A stretch of DNA of 64,000 nt from Bos javanicus (lineage: Eukaryota; Chordata; Mammalia; Artiodactyla; Bovidae): assembly GCF_032452875.1 (NCBI RefSeq), contig NW_026893633.1:806001-870000 (forward strand). Reading direction: 5' to 3'. Position 1 is the stretch's first letter. Each line of letters opens with the position of its first letter. This document shows, piece after piece, positions 53,615 through 63,579 of the stretch. The position numbers and the translations under genes are program-made. Below the pieces are notes generated by a model, which had not been told where the DNA came from, made no database searches, and saw only the letters and a program-made list of their open reading frames with translations.

Positions 53615-54234
53615 TGCCGGGAGCCGGGGAGGCATTCCACTCTGGACAAAGGTCATGAGGAAGGAGGCTCGGCATACGCAAATGCGGGATCGAGCCTCAG
53701 GAGTCCACCCGGATATTCTCGAGCATCTCCCCCCAAAAAAACCGGAGTCTGCCTACTGTATTGCTTTGTGCTCTCACCTCTGATTTCACTGGGGGCTGTC
53801 CCCCACCACCATCTCGCTCTCTCTGTCAAAGAGTTAACTTACAGCTCCAATTCATAAAGTTCCTTGTCATTCTTCCCTTTAACTTCCAGCTGAGTCTCCA
53901 TCTGGAGCGCGGAACCCACCACGCTTACTAATTATGCCTGGGCTGCTAAGACCCACTCGAGAAGGTGTCTAGGGTGAGGCACCTTTCGCTATTCGAGAGG
54001 CGCCTGCGGCCTACGTAAGTGGTGCAAACTTCTTGTCTTGAAGTTTGATTGGTCTTCCGCGTAAACCAAGCTCCTCAGTCTCTTTTCTCCACCGAATTTT
54101 CCTACTGAGCTCTCCTCATACTATTATTCTTGACGTCTCTGATTAGCATATAAATAGTCGCCTAGGCCATCTCTCCTTCGAATACCCTGGATCAGTTGGG
54201 GCTGGTCCCCGGCAGGTGGCGACCGAACAGGGAC
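53615..54234 (+). mobile_element. LTR+PBS copy 24
   Basis: LTR to 54214, PBS 54217-54234. One G missing in GAGAGGCGCC, plus CAAGCTCCTCAG and TTGACGTCTCTG. Confidence 0.88.
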
Positions 54235-55063
54235 CTCAGGAGGCAATACTCAAAGAGCTGAGCAGACACGAACCACGCAATCAGCAGGCAATAAGCATGG
54301 AGCTCAGCAGTGACGAATCATGCTGCTCAACTGGCAATAATCAAGCACGTGACCAGGCAGGAATCACGCAGCTCAGCTGGCAATTGTCAAGCAGATGAGC
54401 CGACAGGAATCACGCAGCTCAAATGGCAATTGTCATGCAGATGAGCCGGCAGGAATCACGCAGCTCAGCAGGCCCTGATCACGTCACTCTGCAGGCACTG
54501 ATCACGTGGCTGATCAAGTCCAGATCACGTGATTGAGCATGCACTGATCACGTGGCTATCATGCACTGATGACGTGACTGCGCATGCACTGATGACGTGG
54601 CTGATCAGGCACTGATCACATGGCTCATCATGCACTGATCACGTGTTTATCAGGCAATGATCAGTGACTGACAGGCGCTGATCATGGGACTGTGCACGCA
54701 CTGATCACGTGGCTATCATGCACTGATCACGTGCACTGATGACGCATGCACTGATCACGATCAGTGGCTGTGATCATGGTGCACTGATCACGTGTTTATC
54801 AGGCACTGATCAGTGATCAGTGACTGACAGGGCGCTCACGATCAGGCAGTGATCTGTGGCGGATCACGGACACTGATCAGGTGGCTGATCAGGAACTGAC
54901 CACCTGACTGCGCATGCAGTGATCACGTGGCTGGTCGTTCACTGATCACGTGTTTATCATACGGTGATCACGTGACTGAGAGGCGCTGATCACGTGACTG
55001 TGCCGTCAGTGATCACGTGGCTGAGCAGGCACTGATATCGTGACTGAGCATGCACTGATCATG
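54235..55063 (+). repeat. Expanded and scrambled spacer, 829 bp
   Basis: 38 bp longer than standard, but about 54732-54876 is rearranged (GATCAGTGATCAGTGACTG, CTGTGGCGGATCACGGAC). Confidence 0.7.
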
Positions 55064-55678
55064 TGCCGGGAGCCGGGAGGCATTCCACTCTGGACAAAGG
55101 TCATGAGGAAGGAGGCTCGGCATACGCAAATGCGGGATCGAGCCTCAGGAGTCCACCCGGATATTCTCGAGCATCTCCCCCAAAACCAGAGTCTGCCTAC
55201 TGTATTGCTTTGTGCTCTCACCTCTGATTTCACTGGGGGCTGTCCCCCACCACCATCTCGCTCTCTCTGTCAAAGAGTTAACTTAGAGCTCCAATTCATA
55301 AAGTTCCTTGTCATTCTTCCTTTAACTTCCAGCTGAGTCTCCATCTGGAGCGCGGAACCCACCACGCTTACTAATTATGCCTGGGCTGCTAAGACCCACT
55401 CGAGAAGGTGTCTAGGGGGAGGCACCTTTCGCTATTCGAGAGGGCGCCTGCGGCCCACGTAAGTGGTGCAAACTTCTTGTCTTGAAGTTTGATTGGTCTT
55501 CCACGTAAAGCAAGCTACTCAGTCTCTTTTCTCCACCGAATTTTCCTACTGAGCTCTCCTCATACTATTATTCTTGACATCTCTGATTAGCATATAAATA
55601 GTCGCCTAGGCCATCTCTCCTTCGAATACCCTGGATCAGTTGGGGCTGGTCCCCTGCAGGTGGCGACCGAACAGGGAC
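55064..55678 (+). mobile_element. LTR+PBS copy 25
   Basis: LTR to 55658, PBS 55661-55678. One of the two shortest complete copies, with one G fewer in GAGCCGGGAGG and a short C/A run. Private ACTTAGAGCTCC, CTAGGGGGAGG, CGGCCCACGTAAG and GTCCCCTGCA at the 3' LTR end. Confidence 0.87.
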
Positions 55679-56466
55679 CTCAGGAGGCAATACTCAAAGA
55701 GCTGAGCAGACACGAACCACGCAATCAGCAGGCAATAAGCATGGAGCTCAGGAGTGACGAATCATGCTGCTCAACTGGCAATAATCAAGCACGTGACCAG
55801 GCAGGAATCACGCAGCTCAGCTGGCAATTGTCAAGCAGATGAGCCGACAGGAATCACGCAGCTCAGCTGGCAATTGTCATGCAGATGAGCCGGCAGGAAT
55901 CACGCAGCTCAGCAGGCCCTGATCACGTGACTCTGCAGGCACTGATCACGTGGCTGATCAAGTCCAGATCACGTGACTGAGCATGCACTGATCACGTGGC
56001 TATCATGCCTGATGACGTGACTGCGCATGCACTGATGACGTGGCTGATCGGGCACTGATCACATGGCTCATCATGCACTGATCACGTGTTTATCAGGCAA
56101 TGATCAGTGACTGACAGGCGCTGATCATGGGACTGTGCACGCACTGATCACGTGGCTATCATGCACTGATCACGTGACTGCGCATGCACTGATGACGTGG
56201 CTGTTCGGGCACTGATCACGTGTTTATCAGGCAGTGATCAGTGACTGACAGGCGCTGATCAGGGGACTGTGCACGCACTGATCAGGTGGCTGATCAGGAA
56301 CTGACCACCTGACCGCGCATGCAGTGATCACGTGGCTGGTCGCTCACTGATCACGTGTTTATCATACGGTGATCACGTGACTGAGAGGCTGATCACGTGA
56401 CTGTGCCGCCAGTGATCACGTGGCTGAGCAGGCACTGATATCGTGACTGAGCATGCACTGATCATG
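55679..56466 (+). repeat. 788-bp spacer, right-hand subfamily
   Basis: Three bases shorter than standard (GAGAGGCTGATC; ATGCCTGATG). First spacer with CAGCTGGCAATTGTCATGC, GATCGGGCACTG and TGACCGCGCATG together. Confidence 0.75.
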
Positions 56467-57085
56467 TGCCGGGAGCCGGGAGGCATTCCACTCTGGACAA
56501 AGGTCATGAGGAAGGAGGCTCGGCATACGCAAATGCGGGATCGAGCCTCAGGAGTCCACCCGGATATTCTCGAGCATCTCCCCCAAAAAAACCGGAGTCT
56601 GCCTACTGTATTGCTTTGTGCTCTCACCTCTGATTTCACTGGGGGCTGTCCTCCACCACCATCTCGCTCTCTCTGTCAAAGAGTTAACTTACAGCTCCAA
56701 TTCATAAAGTTCCTTGTCATTCTTCCCTTTAACTTCCAGCTGAGTCTCCATCTGGAGCGCGGAACCCACCACGCTTACTAATTATGCCTGGGCTGCTAAG
56801 ACCCACTCGAGAAGGTGTCTAGGGTGAGGCACCTTTCGCTATTCGAAAGGGCGCCTGCGGCCTACGTAAGTGGTGCAAACTTCTTGTCTTGAAGTTTGAT
56901 TGGTCTTCCGCGTAAACCAAGCTACTCAGTCTCTTTTCTCCACCGAATTTTCCTACTGAGCTCTCCTCATACTATTATTCTTGACATCTCTGATTAGCAT
57001 ATAAATAGTCGCCTAGGCCATCTCTCCTTCGAATACCCTGGACTAGTTGGGGCTGGTCCCCGGCAGGTGGCGACCGAACAGGGAC
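56467..57085 (+). mobile_element. LTR+PBS copy 26
   Basis: LTR to 57065, PBS 57068-57085. Private CTGTCCTCCACC, ATTCGAAAGGGC, TGGACTAGTTGG and CCCAGG right after the PBS. Confidence 0.87.
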
Positions 57086-57876
57086 CCCAGGAGGCAATAC
57101 TCAAAGAGCTGAGCAGACACGAACCACGCAATCAGCAGGCAACAAGCATGGAGCTCAGCAGTGACGAATCATGCTGCTCAACTGGCAACAATCAAGCACG
57201 TGACCAGGCAGGAATCACGCAGCTCAGCTGGCAATTGTCTAGCAGATGAGCCGACAGGAATCGCGCAGCTCAGCTGGCAATTGTCATGCAGATGAGCCGG
57301 CAGGAATCACGCAGCTCAGCAGGCCCTGATCACGTGACTCTGCAGGCACTGATCACGTGGCTGATCAAGTCCAGATCACGTGACTGAGCATGCACTGATC
57401 ACGTAGCTATCATGCACTGATGACGTGACTGCGCATGCACTGATGACGCGGCTGATCAGGCACTGATCACATGGCTCATCATGCACTGATCACGTGTTTA
57501 TCAGGCAATGATCAGTGACTGACAGGCGCTGATCATGGGACTGTGCACGCACTGATCACGTGGCTATCATGCACTGATCACGTGACTGCGCATGCACTGA
57601 TGACGTGGCTGTTCGGGCACTGATCACGTGTTTATCAGGCAGTGATCAGTGACTGAGAGGCGCTGATCAGGGGACTGTGCACGCACTGATCAGGTGGCTG
57701 ATCAGGAACTGACCACCTGACTGCGCATGCAGTGATCACGTGGCTGGTCGTTCACTGATCACGTGTTTATCATACGGTGATCACGTGACTGAGAGGCGCT
57801 GATCACGTGACTGTGCCGTCAGTGATCACGTGGCTGAGCAGGCACTGATATCGTGACTGAGCATGCACTGATCATG

Positions 57877-58491
57877 TGCCGGGAGCCGGGAGGCATTCCA
57901 CTCTGGACAAAGGTCATGAGGAAGGAGGCTCGGCATACGCAAATGCGGGATCGAGCCTCAGGAGTCCACCCGGATATTCTCGAGCATCTCCCCCCAAAAA
58001 CCGGAGTCTGCCTACTGTATTGCTTTGTGCTCTCACCTCTGATTTCACTGGGGGCTGTCCCCCACCACCATCTCGCTCTCTGTCAAAGAGTTAACTTACA
58101 GCTCCAATTCATAAAGTTCCTTGTCATTCTTCCCTTAACTTCCAGCTGAGTCTCCATCTGGAGCGCGGAACCCACCACGCTTACTAATTATGCCTGGGCT
58201 GCTAAGACCCACTCGAGAAGGTGTCTAGGGTGAGGCACCTTTCGCTATTCGAGAGGGCGCCTGCGGCCTACGTAAGTGGTGCAAACTTCTTGTCTTGAAG
58301 TTTGATTGGTCTTCCGCGTAAACCAAGCTACTCAGTCTCTTTTCTCCACCGAATTTTCCTACTGAGCTCTCCTCATACTATTATTCTTGACATCTCTGAT
58401 TAGCATATAAATAGTCGCCTAGGCCATCTCTCCTTCGAATACCCTGGATCAGTTGGGGCTGGTCCCCGGCAGGTGGCGACCGAACAGGGAC
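57877..58491 (+). mobile_element. LTR+PBS copy 27
   Basis: LTR to 58471, PBS 58474-58491. Loses CT in TCGCTCTCTGTC and one T in TTCCCTTAAC. Confidence 0.87.
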
Positions 58492-59350
58492 CTCAGGAGG
58501 CAATACTCAAAGAGCTGAGCAGACACGAACCACGCAATCAGCAGGCAATAAGCATGGAGCTCAGCAGTGACGAATCATGCTGCTCAACTGGCAATAATCA
58601 AGCACGTGACCAGGCAGGAATCACGCAGCTCAGCTGGCAATTGTCAAGCAGATGAGCCGACAGGAATCACGCAGCTCAGCTGGCAATTGTCATGCAGATG
58701 AGCCGGCAGGAATCACGCAGCTCAGCAGGCCCTGATCACGTGACTCTGCAGGCACTGATCACGTGGCTGATCAAGTCCAGATCACGTGACTGAGCATGCA
58801 CTGATCACGTGGCTATCATGCACTGATGACGTGACTGCGCATGCACTGATGACGTGGCTGATCGGCACTGATCACATGGCTCATCATGCACTGATCACGT
58901 GTTTATCAGGCAATGATGATGACAGCGCTGATCATGGACTGACTGATCACGTGGCTATCATGCACTGATCACGCACTGGCACTGATCACGTGCAGCTGAT
59001 CAGTGACTGACAGGCGCTGATCATGGACTGTGCACGTGGCTATCATGCACTGATCACGTGACTGCGCATGCACTGATGACGTGGCTGTTCGGCACTGATC
59101 ACGTGTTTATCAGGCAGTGATCAGTGACTGACAGGCGCTGATCAGGGACTGTGCACGCACTGATCAGGTGGCTGATCAGGAACTGACCACCTGACCGCGC
59201 ATGCAGTGATCACGTGGCTGGTCGTTCACTGATCACGTGTTTATCATACGGTGATCACGTGACTGAGAGGCGCTGATCACGTGACTGTGCCGTCAGTGAT
59301 CACGTGGCTGAGCAGGCACTGATATCGTGACTGAGCATGCACTGATCATG
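58492..59350 (+). repeat. Expanded and scrambled spacer, 859 bp
   Basis: 68 bp longer than standard; irregular part about 58862-59040 with repeated single-base losses (TGATCGGCACTG, CATGGACTG). Confidence 0.7.
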
Positions 59351-59967
59351 TGCCGGGAGCCGGGGAGGCATTCCACTCTGGACAAAGGTCATGAGGAAGG
59401 AGGCTCGGCATACGCAAATGCGGGATCGAGCCTCAGGAGTCCACCCGGATATTCTCGAGCATCTCCCCCCAAAAAACCGGAGTCTGCCTACTGTATTGCT
59501 TTGTGCTCTCACCTCTGATTTCACTGGGGCTGTCCCCCACCACCATCTCGCTCTCTCTGTCAAAGAGTTAACTTACAGCTCCAATTCATAAAGTTCCTTG
59601 TCATTCTTCCCTTTAACTTCCAGCTGAGTCTCCATCTGGAGCGCGGAACCCACCACGCTTACTAATTATGCCTGGGCTGCTAAGACCCACTCGAGAAGGT
59701 GTCTAGGGTGAGGCACCTTTCGCTATTCGAGAGGGCGCCTGCGGCCTACGTAAGTGGTGCAAACTTCTTGTCTTGAAGTTTGATTGGTCTTCCGCGTAAA
59801 CCAAGCTACTCAGTCTCTTTCTCCACCGAATTTTCCTACTGAGCTCTCCTCATACTATTATTCTTGACATCTCTGATTAGCATATAAATAGTCGCCTAGG
59901 CCATCTCTCCTTCGAATACCCTGGATCAGTTGGGGCTGGTCCCGGCAGGTGGCGACCGAACAGGGAC
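59351..59967 (+). mobile_element. LTR+PBS copy 28
   Basis: LTR to 59947, PBS 59950-59967. Three single-base losses in homopolymers: ACTGGGGCTG, CTCTTTCTCC and GGTCCCGGCA. The pattern resembles long-read consensus error. Confidence 0.87.
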
Positions 59968-60758
59968 CTCAGGAGGCAATACTCAAAGAGCTGAGCAGAC
60001 ACGAACCACGCAATCAGCAGGCAATAAGCATGGAGCTCAGCAGTGACGAATCATGCTGCTCAACTGGCAATAATCAAGCACGTGACCAGGCAGGAATCAC
60101 GCAGCTCAGCTGGCAATTGTCAAGCAGATGAGCCGACAGGAATCACGCAGCTCAGATGGCAATTGTCATGCAGATGAGCCGGCAGGAATCACGCAGCTCA
60201 GCAGGCCCTGATCACGTGACTCTGCAGGCACTGATCACGTGGCTGATCAAGTCCAGATCACGTGACTGAGCATGCACTGATCACGTGGCTATCATGCACT
60301 GATGACGTGACTGCGCATGCACTGATGACGTGGCTGATCAGGCACTGATCACATGGCTCATCATGCACTGATCACGTGTTTATCAGGCAATGATCAGTGA
60401 CTGACAGGCGCTGATCATGGGACTGTGCACGCACTGATCACGTGGCTATCATGCACTGATCACGTGACTGCGCATGCACTGATGACGTGGCTGTTCGGGC
60501 ACTGATCACGTGTTTATCAGGCAGTGATCAGTGACTGACAGGCGCTGATCAGGGGACTGTGCACGCACTGATCAGGTGGCTGATCAGGAACTGACCACCT
60601 GACCGCGCATGCAGTGATCACGTGGCTGGTCGTTCACTGATCACGTGTTTATCATACGGTGATCACGTGACTGAGAGGCGCTGATCACGTGACTGTGCCG
60701 TCAGTGATCACGTGGCTGAGCAGGCACTGATATCGTGACTGAGCATGCACTGATCATG

Positions 60759-61378
60759 TGCCGGGAGCCGGGGAGGCATTCCACTCTGGACAAAGGTCAT
60801 GAGGAAGGAGGCTCGGCATACGCAAATGCGGGATCGAGCCTCAGGAGTCCACCCGGATATTCTCGAGCATCTCCCCCCCAAAAACCGGAGTCTGCCTACT
60901 GTATTGCTTTGTGCTCTCACCTCTGATTTCACTGGGGGCTGTCCCCCACCACCATCTCGCTCTCTCTGTCAAAGAGTTAACTTACAGCTCCAATTCATAA
61001 AGTTCCTTGTCATTCTTCCCTTTAACTTCCAGCTGAGTCTCCATCTGGAGCGCGGAACCCACCACGCTTACTAATTATGCCTGGGCTGCTAAGACCCACT
61101 CGAGAAGGTGTCTAGGGTGAGGCACCTTTCGCTATTCGAGAGGGCGCCTGCGGCCTACGTAAGTGGTGCAAACTTCTTGTCTTGAAGTTTGATTGGTCTT
61201 CCGCGTAAACCAAGCTACTCAGTCTCTTTTCTCCACCGAATTTTCCTACTGAGCTCTCCTCATACTATTATTCTTGACATCTCTGATTAGCATATAAATA
61301 GTCGCCTAGGCCATCTCTCCTTCGAATACCCTGGATCAGTTGGGGCTGGTCCCCGGCAGGTGGCGACCGAACAGGGAC
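60759..61378 (+). mobile_element. LTR+PBS copy 29
   Basis: LTR to 61358, PBS 61361-61378. Clean right-hand-type copy with a C-rich, A-poor run before CCGGAGTC. Confidence 0.88.
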
Positions 61379-61501
61379 CTCAGGAGGCAATACTCAAAGA
61401 GCTGAGCAGACACGAACCACGCAATCAGCAGGCAATAAGCATGGAGCTCAGCAGTGACGAATCATGCTGCTCAACTGGCAATAATCAAGCACGTGACCAG
61501 G

Positions 61502-61612
61502 CAGGAATCACGCAGCTCAGCTGGCAATTGTCAAGCAGATGAGCCGACAGGAATCACGCAGCTCAGCTGGCAATTGTCATGCAGATGAGCCGGCAGGAAT
61601 CACGCAGCTCAG
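61502..61612 (+). repeat. 46-bp subrepeats with CAGCTG
   Basis: CAGGAATCACGCAGCTCAG starts at 61502, 61548 and 61594, exactly 46 bp (two 23-mers) apart. Loss of one such step gives the 745-bp spacers. Confidence 0.8.
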
Positions 61613-61789
61613 CAGGCCCTGATCACGTGACTCTGCAGGCACTGATCACGTGGCTGATCAAGTCCAGATCACGTGACTGAGCATGCACTGATCACGTGGC
61701 TATCATGCACTGATGACGTGACTGCGCATGCACTGATGACGTGGCTGATCGGGCACTGATCACATGGCTCATCATGCACTGATCACGTG

Positions 61790-62058
61790 TTTATCAGGCA
61801 ATGATCAGTGACTGACAGGCGCTGATCATGGGACTGTGCACGCACTGATCACGTGGCTATCATGCACTGATCACGTGACTGCGCATGCACTGATGACGTG
61901 GCTGTTCGGGCACTGATCACGTGTTTATCAGGCAGTGATCAGTGACTGACAGGCGCTGATCAGGGGACTGTGCACGCACTGATCAGGTGGCTGATCAGGA
62001 ACTGACCACCTGACCGCGCATGCAGTGATCACGTGGCTGGTCGTTCACTGATCACGTG
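61790..62058 (+). repeat. 134-bp internal module, two copies
   Basis: TTTATCAGGCAATGATCAGTG at 61790 and the CAGTG version at 61924 start similar blocks; a third TTTATCA occurs at 62059. Spacing is 134 then 135 bp. Copy number of this module changes in some units. Confidence 0.7.
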
Positions 62059-62344
62059 TTTATCATACGGTGATCACGTGACTGAGAGGCGCTGATCACG
62101 TGACTGTGCCGTCAGTGATCACGTGGCTGAGCAGGCACTGATATCGTGACTGAGCATGCACTGATCATGTGCCGGGAGCCGGGGAGGCATTCCACTCTGG
62201 ACAAAGGTCATGAGGAAGGAGGCTCGGCATACGCAAATGCGGGATCGAGCCTCAGGAGTCCACCCGGATATTCTCGAGCATCTCCCCCCAAAAAACCGGA
62301 GTCTGCCTACTGTATTGCTTTGTGCTCTCACCTCTGATTTCACT

Positions 62345-62358
62345 GGGGGCTGTCCCCC
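62345..62358 (+). other. Perfect G5/C5 hairpin in LTR
   Basis: GGGGGCTGTCCCCC: five G:C pairs around a 4-nt loop, conserved in most copies but weakened in 14, 26, 28 and 31. A second short inverted repeat, GGGGCTGGTCCCC, sits near the 3' LTR end (62754-62764 region). Confidence 0.5.
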
Positions 62359-62611
62359 ACCACCATCTCGCTCTCTCTGTCAAAGAGTTAACTTACAGCT
62401 CCAATTCATAAAGTTCCTTGTCATTCTTCCCTTTAACTTCCAGCTGAGTCTCCATCTGGAGCGCGGAACCCACCACGCTTACTAATTATGCCTGGGCTGC
62501 TAAGACCCACTCGAGAAGGTGTCTAGGGTGAGGCACCTTTCGCTATTCGAGAGGGCGCCTGCGGCCACGTAAGTGGTGCAAACTTCTTGTCTTGAAGTTT
62601 GATTGGTCTTC

Positions 62612-62616
62612 CGCGT
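62612..62616 (-). promoter_or_regulatory. Inverted CCAAT box (reference copy)
   Basis: ATTGG in TTTGATTGGTCTTCC, a reverse CCAAT (NF-Y-type) motif about 87 bp upstream of the TATA element and conserved in all complete copies. Spacing is plausible for an RNA polymerase II promoter; activity is untested. Confidence 0.4.
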
Positions 62617-62702
62617 AAACCAAGCTACTCAGTCTCTTTTCTCCACCGAATTTTCCTACTGAGCTCTCCTCATACTATTATTCTTGACATCTCTGATTAG
62701 CA

Positions 62703-62710
62703 TATAAATA
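62703..62710 (+). promoter_or_regulatory. TATA element of the LTR (reference copy)
   Basis: TATAAATA in the context TTAGCATATAAATAGTCGCC, present in every complete copy. It ends only 58 bp before the LTR end, leaving little room for R and U5. It could be the promoter TATA box, or TATAAA could serve as a variant poly(A) signal; I see no AATAAA in the LTR. Confidence 0.55.
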
Positions 62711-62770
62711 GTCGCCTAGGCCATCTCTCCTTCGAATACCCTGGATCAGTTGGGGCTGGTCCCCGGCAGG

Positions 62771-62788
62771 TGGCGACCGAACAGGGAC
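62771..62788 (+). other. Primer-binding site, tRNA-Lys3 type
   Basis: TGGCGACCGAACAGGGAC pairs with the 3' end of tRNA-Lys3 at 17 of 18 positions; position 6 is A where the perfect complement has C. The same 18-mer is present in 27 of the 30 complete copies. Copies 1 and 3 differ at one further base and copy 4 at another. It lies 2 nt after the LTR CA, the usual retroviral spacing. Confidence 0.88.
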
Positions 62789-63579
62789 CTCAGGAGGCAA
62801 TACTCAAAGAGCTGAGCAGACACGAACCACGCAATCAGCAGGCAATAAGCATGGAGCTCAGCAGTGACGAATCATGCTGCTCAACTGGCAATAATCAAGC
62901 ACGTGACCAGGCAGGAATCACGCAGCTCAGCTGGCAATTGTCAAGCAGATGAGCCGACAGGAATCACGCAGCTCAGCTGGCAATTGTCATGCAGATGAGC
63001 CGGCAGGAATCACGCAGCTCAGCAGGCCCTGATCACGTGACTCTGCAGGCACTGATCACGTGGCTGATCAAGTCCAGATCACGTGACTGAGCATGCACTG
63101 ATCACGTGGCTATCATGCACTGATGACGTGACTGCGCATGCACTGATGACGTGGCTGATCGGGCACTGATCACATGGCTCATCATGCACTGATCACGTGT
63201 TTATCAGGCAATGATCAGTGACTGACAGGCGCTGATCATGGGACTGTGCACGCACTGATCACGTGGCTATCATGCACTGATCACGTGACTGCGCATGCAC
63301 TGATGACGTGGCTGTTCGGGCACTGATCACGTGTTTATCAGGCAGTGATCAGTGACTGACAGGCGCTGATCAGGGGACTGTGCACGCACTGATCAGGTGG
63401 CTGATCAGGAACTGACCACCTGACCGCGCATGCAGTGATCACGTGGCTGGTCGTTCACTGATCACGTGTTTATCATACGGTGATCACGTGACTGAGAGGC
63501 GCTGATCACGTGACTGTGCCGTCAGTGATCACGTGGCTGAGCAGGCACTGATATCGTGACTGAGCATGCACTGATCATG

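Larger units (their letters stand above)
61379..62169 (+). repeat. Standard 791-bp spacer (reference)
   Basis: Begins with CTCAGGAGGCAATAC, continues through a CAGCTG block, then 23-mers up to the next LTR. I count 14 CACGTG hexamers, five of them TCACGTGA, plus three TGACGTG sites. Seventeen spacers share this exact length, so the unit is strongly homogenised. Confidence 0.85.
62170..62788 (+). mobile_element. LTR+PBS copy 30 (reference copy)
   Basis: Retroviral LTR of 599 bp, then GG, then an 18-nt PBS. The LTR starts TGCCGGGAGCC and ends GGTCCCCGGCA; these ends form an imperfect inverted repeat (9 of 11 paired), and TG...CA is the standard LTR boundary. Left flank is satellite ACTGATCATG and right flank is satellite CTCAGGAGGCAA, so no 6-bp direct repeat surrounds it. 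No gag, pol or env follows. Internal landmarks are annotated separately. tRNA-Lys3 use and size suggest a class II (betaretrovirus-like) endogenous element, but the family is not identified by search. One C/T loss (GCGGCCACGTAAG) is private. Confidence 0.9.

Noticed and set aside
62168..62171. Alternative LTR start at TGTGCC, two bases earlier
   Set aside because: TGCCGGG pairs better with the 3' terminus, and the preceding TG is also present in the empty site (ATGTGCC), so it is likely target sequence. The ambiguity is only a few bases.
62263..62278. Possible CENP-B box (CCCGGATATTCTCGAG, reverse strand)
   Set aside because: Compared with the NTTCGNNNNANNCGGGN core, the spacing is one base too long and two core positions differ. 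No other window in the unit fits better.
62170..62788. Ordinary solo LTR
   Set aside because: A solo LTR formed by LTR-LTR recombination ends at CA followed by a target duplication. Here GG and the PBS follow, and no flanking direct repeat is seen.
20602..62952. Recurring 60-codon open frame starting with GTG inside the PBS, in every unit
   Set aside because: It starts on GTG, crosses the PBS and the 46-bp CAGCTG repeats, and recurs only because the repeat does. There is no Kozak context, domain or independent codon signal. Treated as non-coding.
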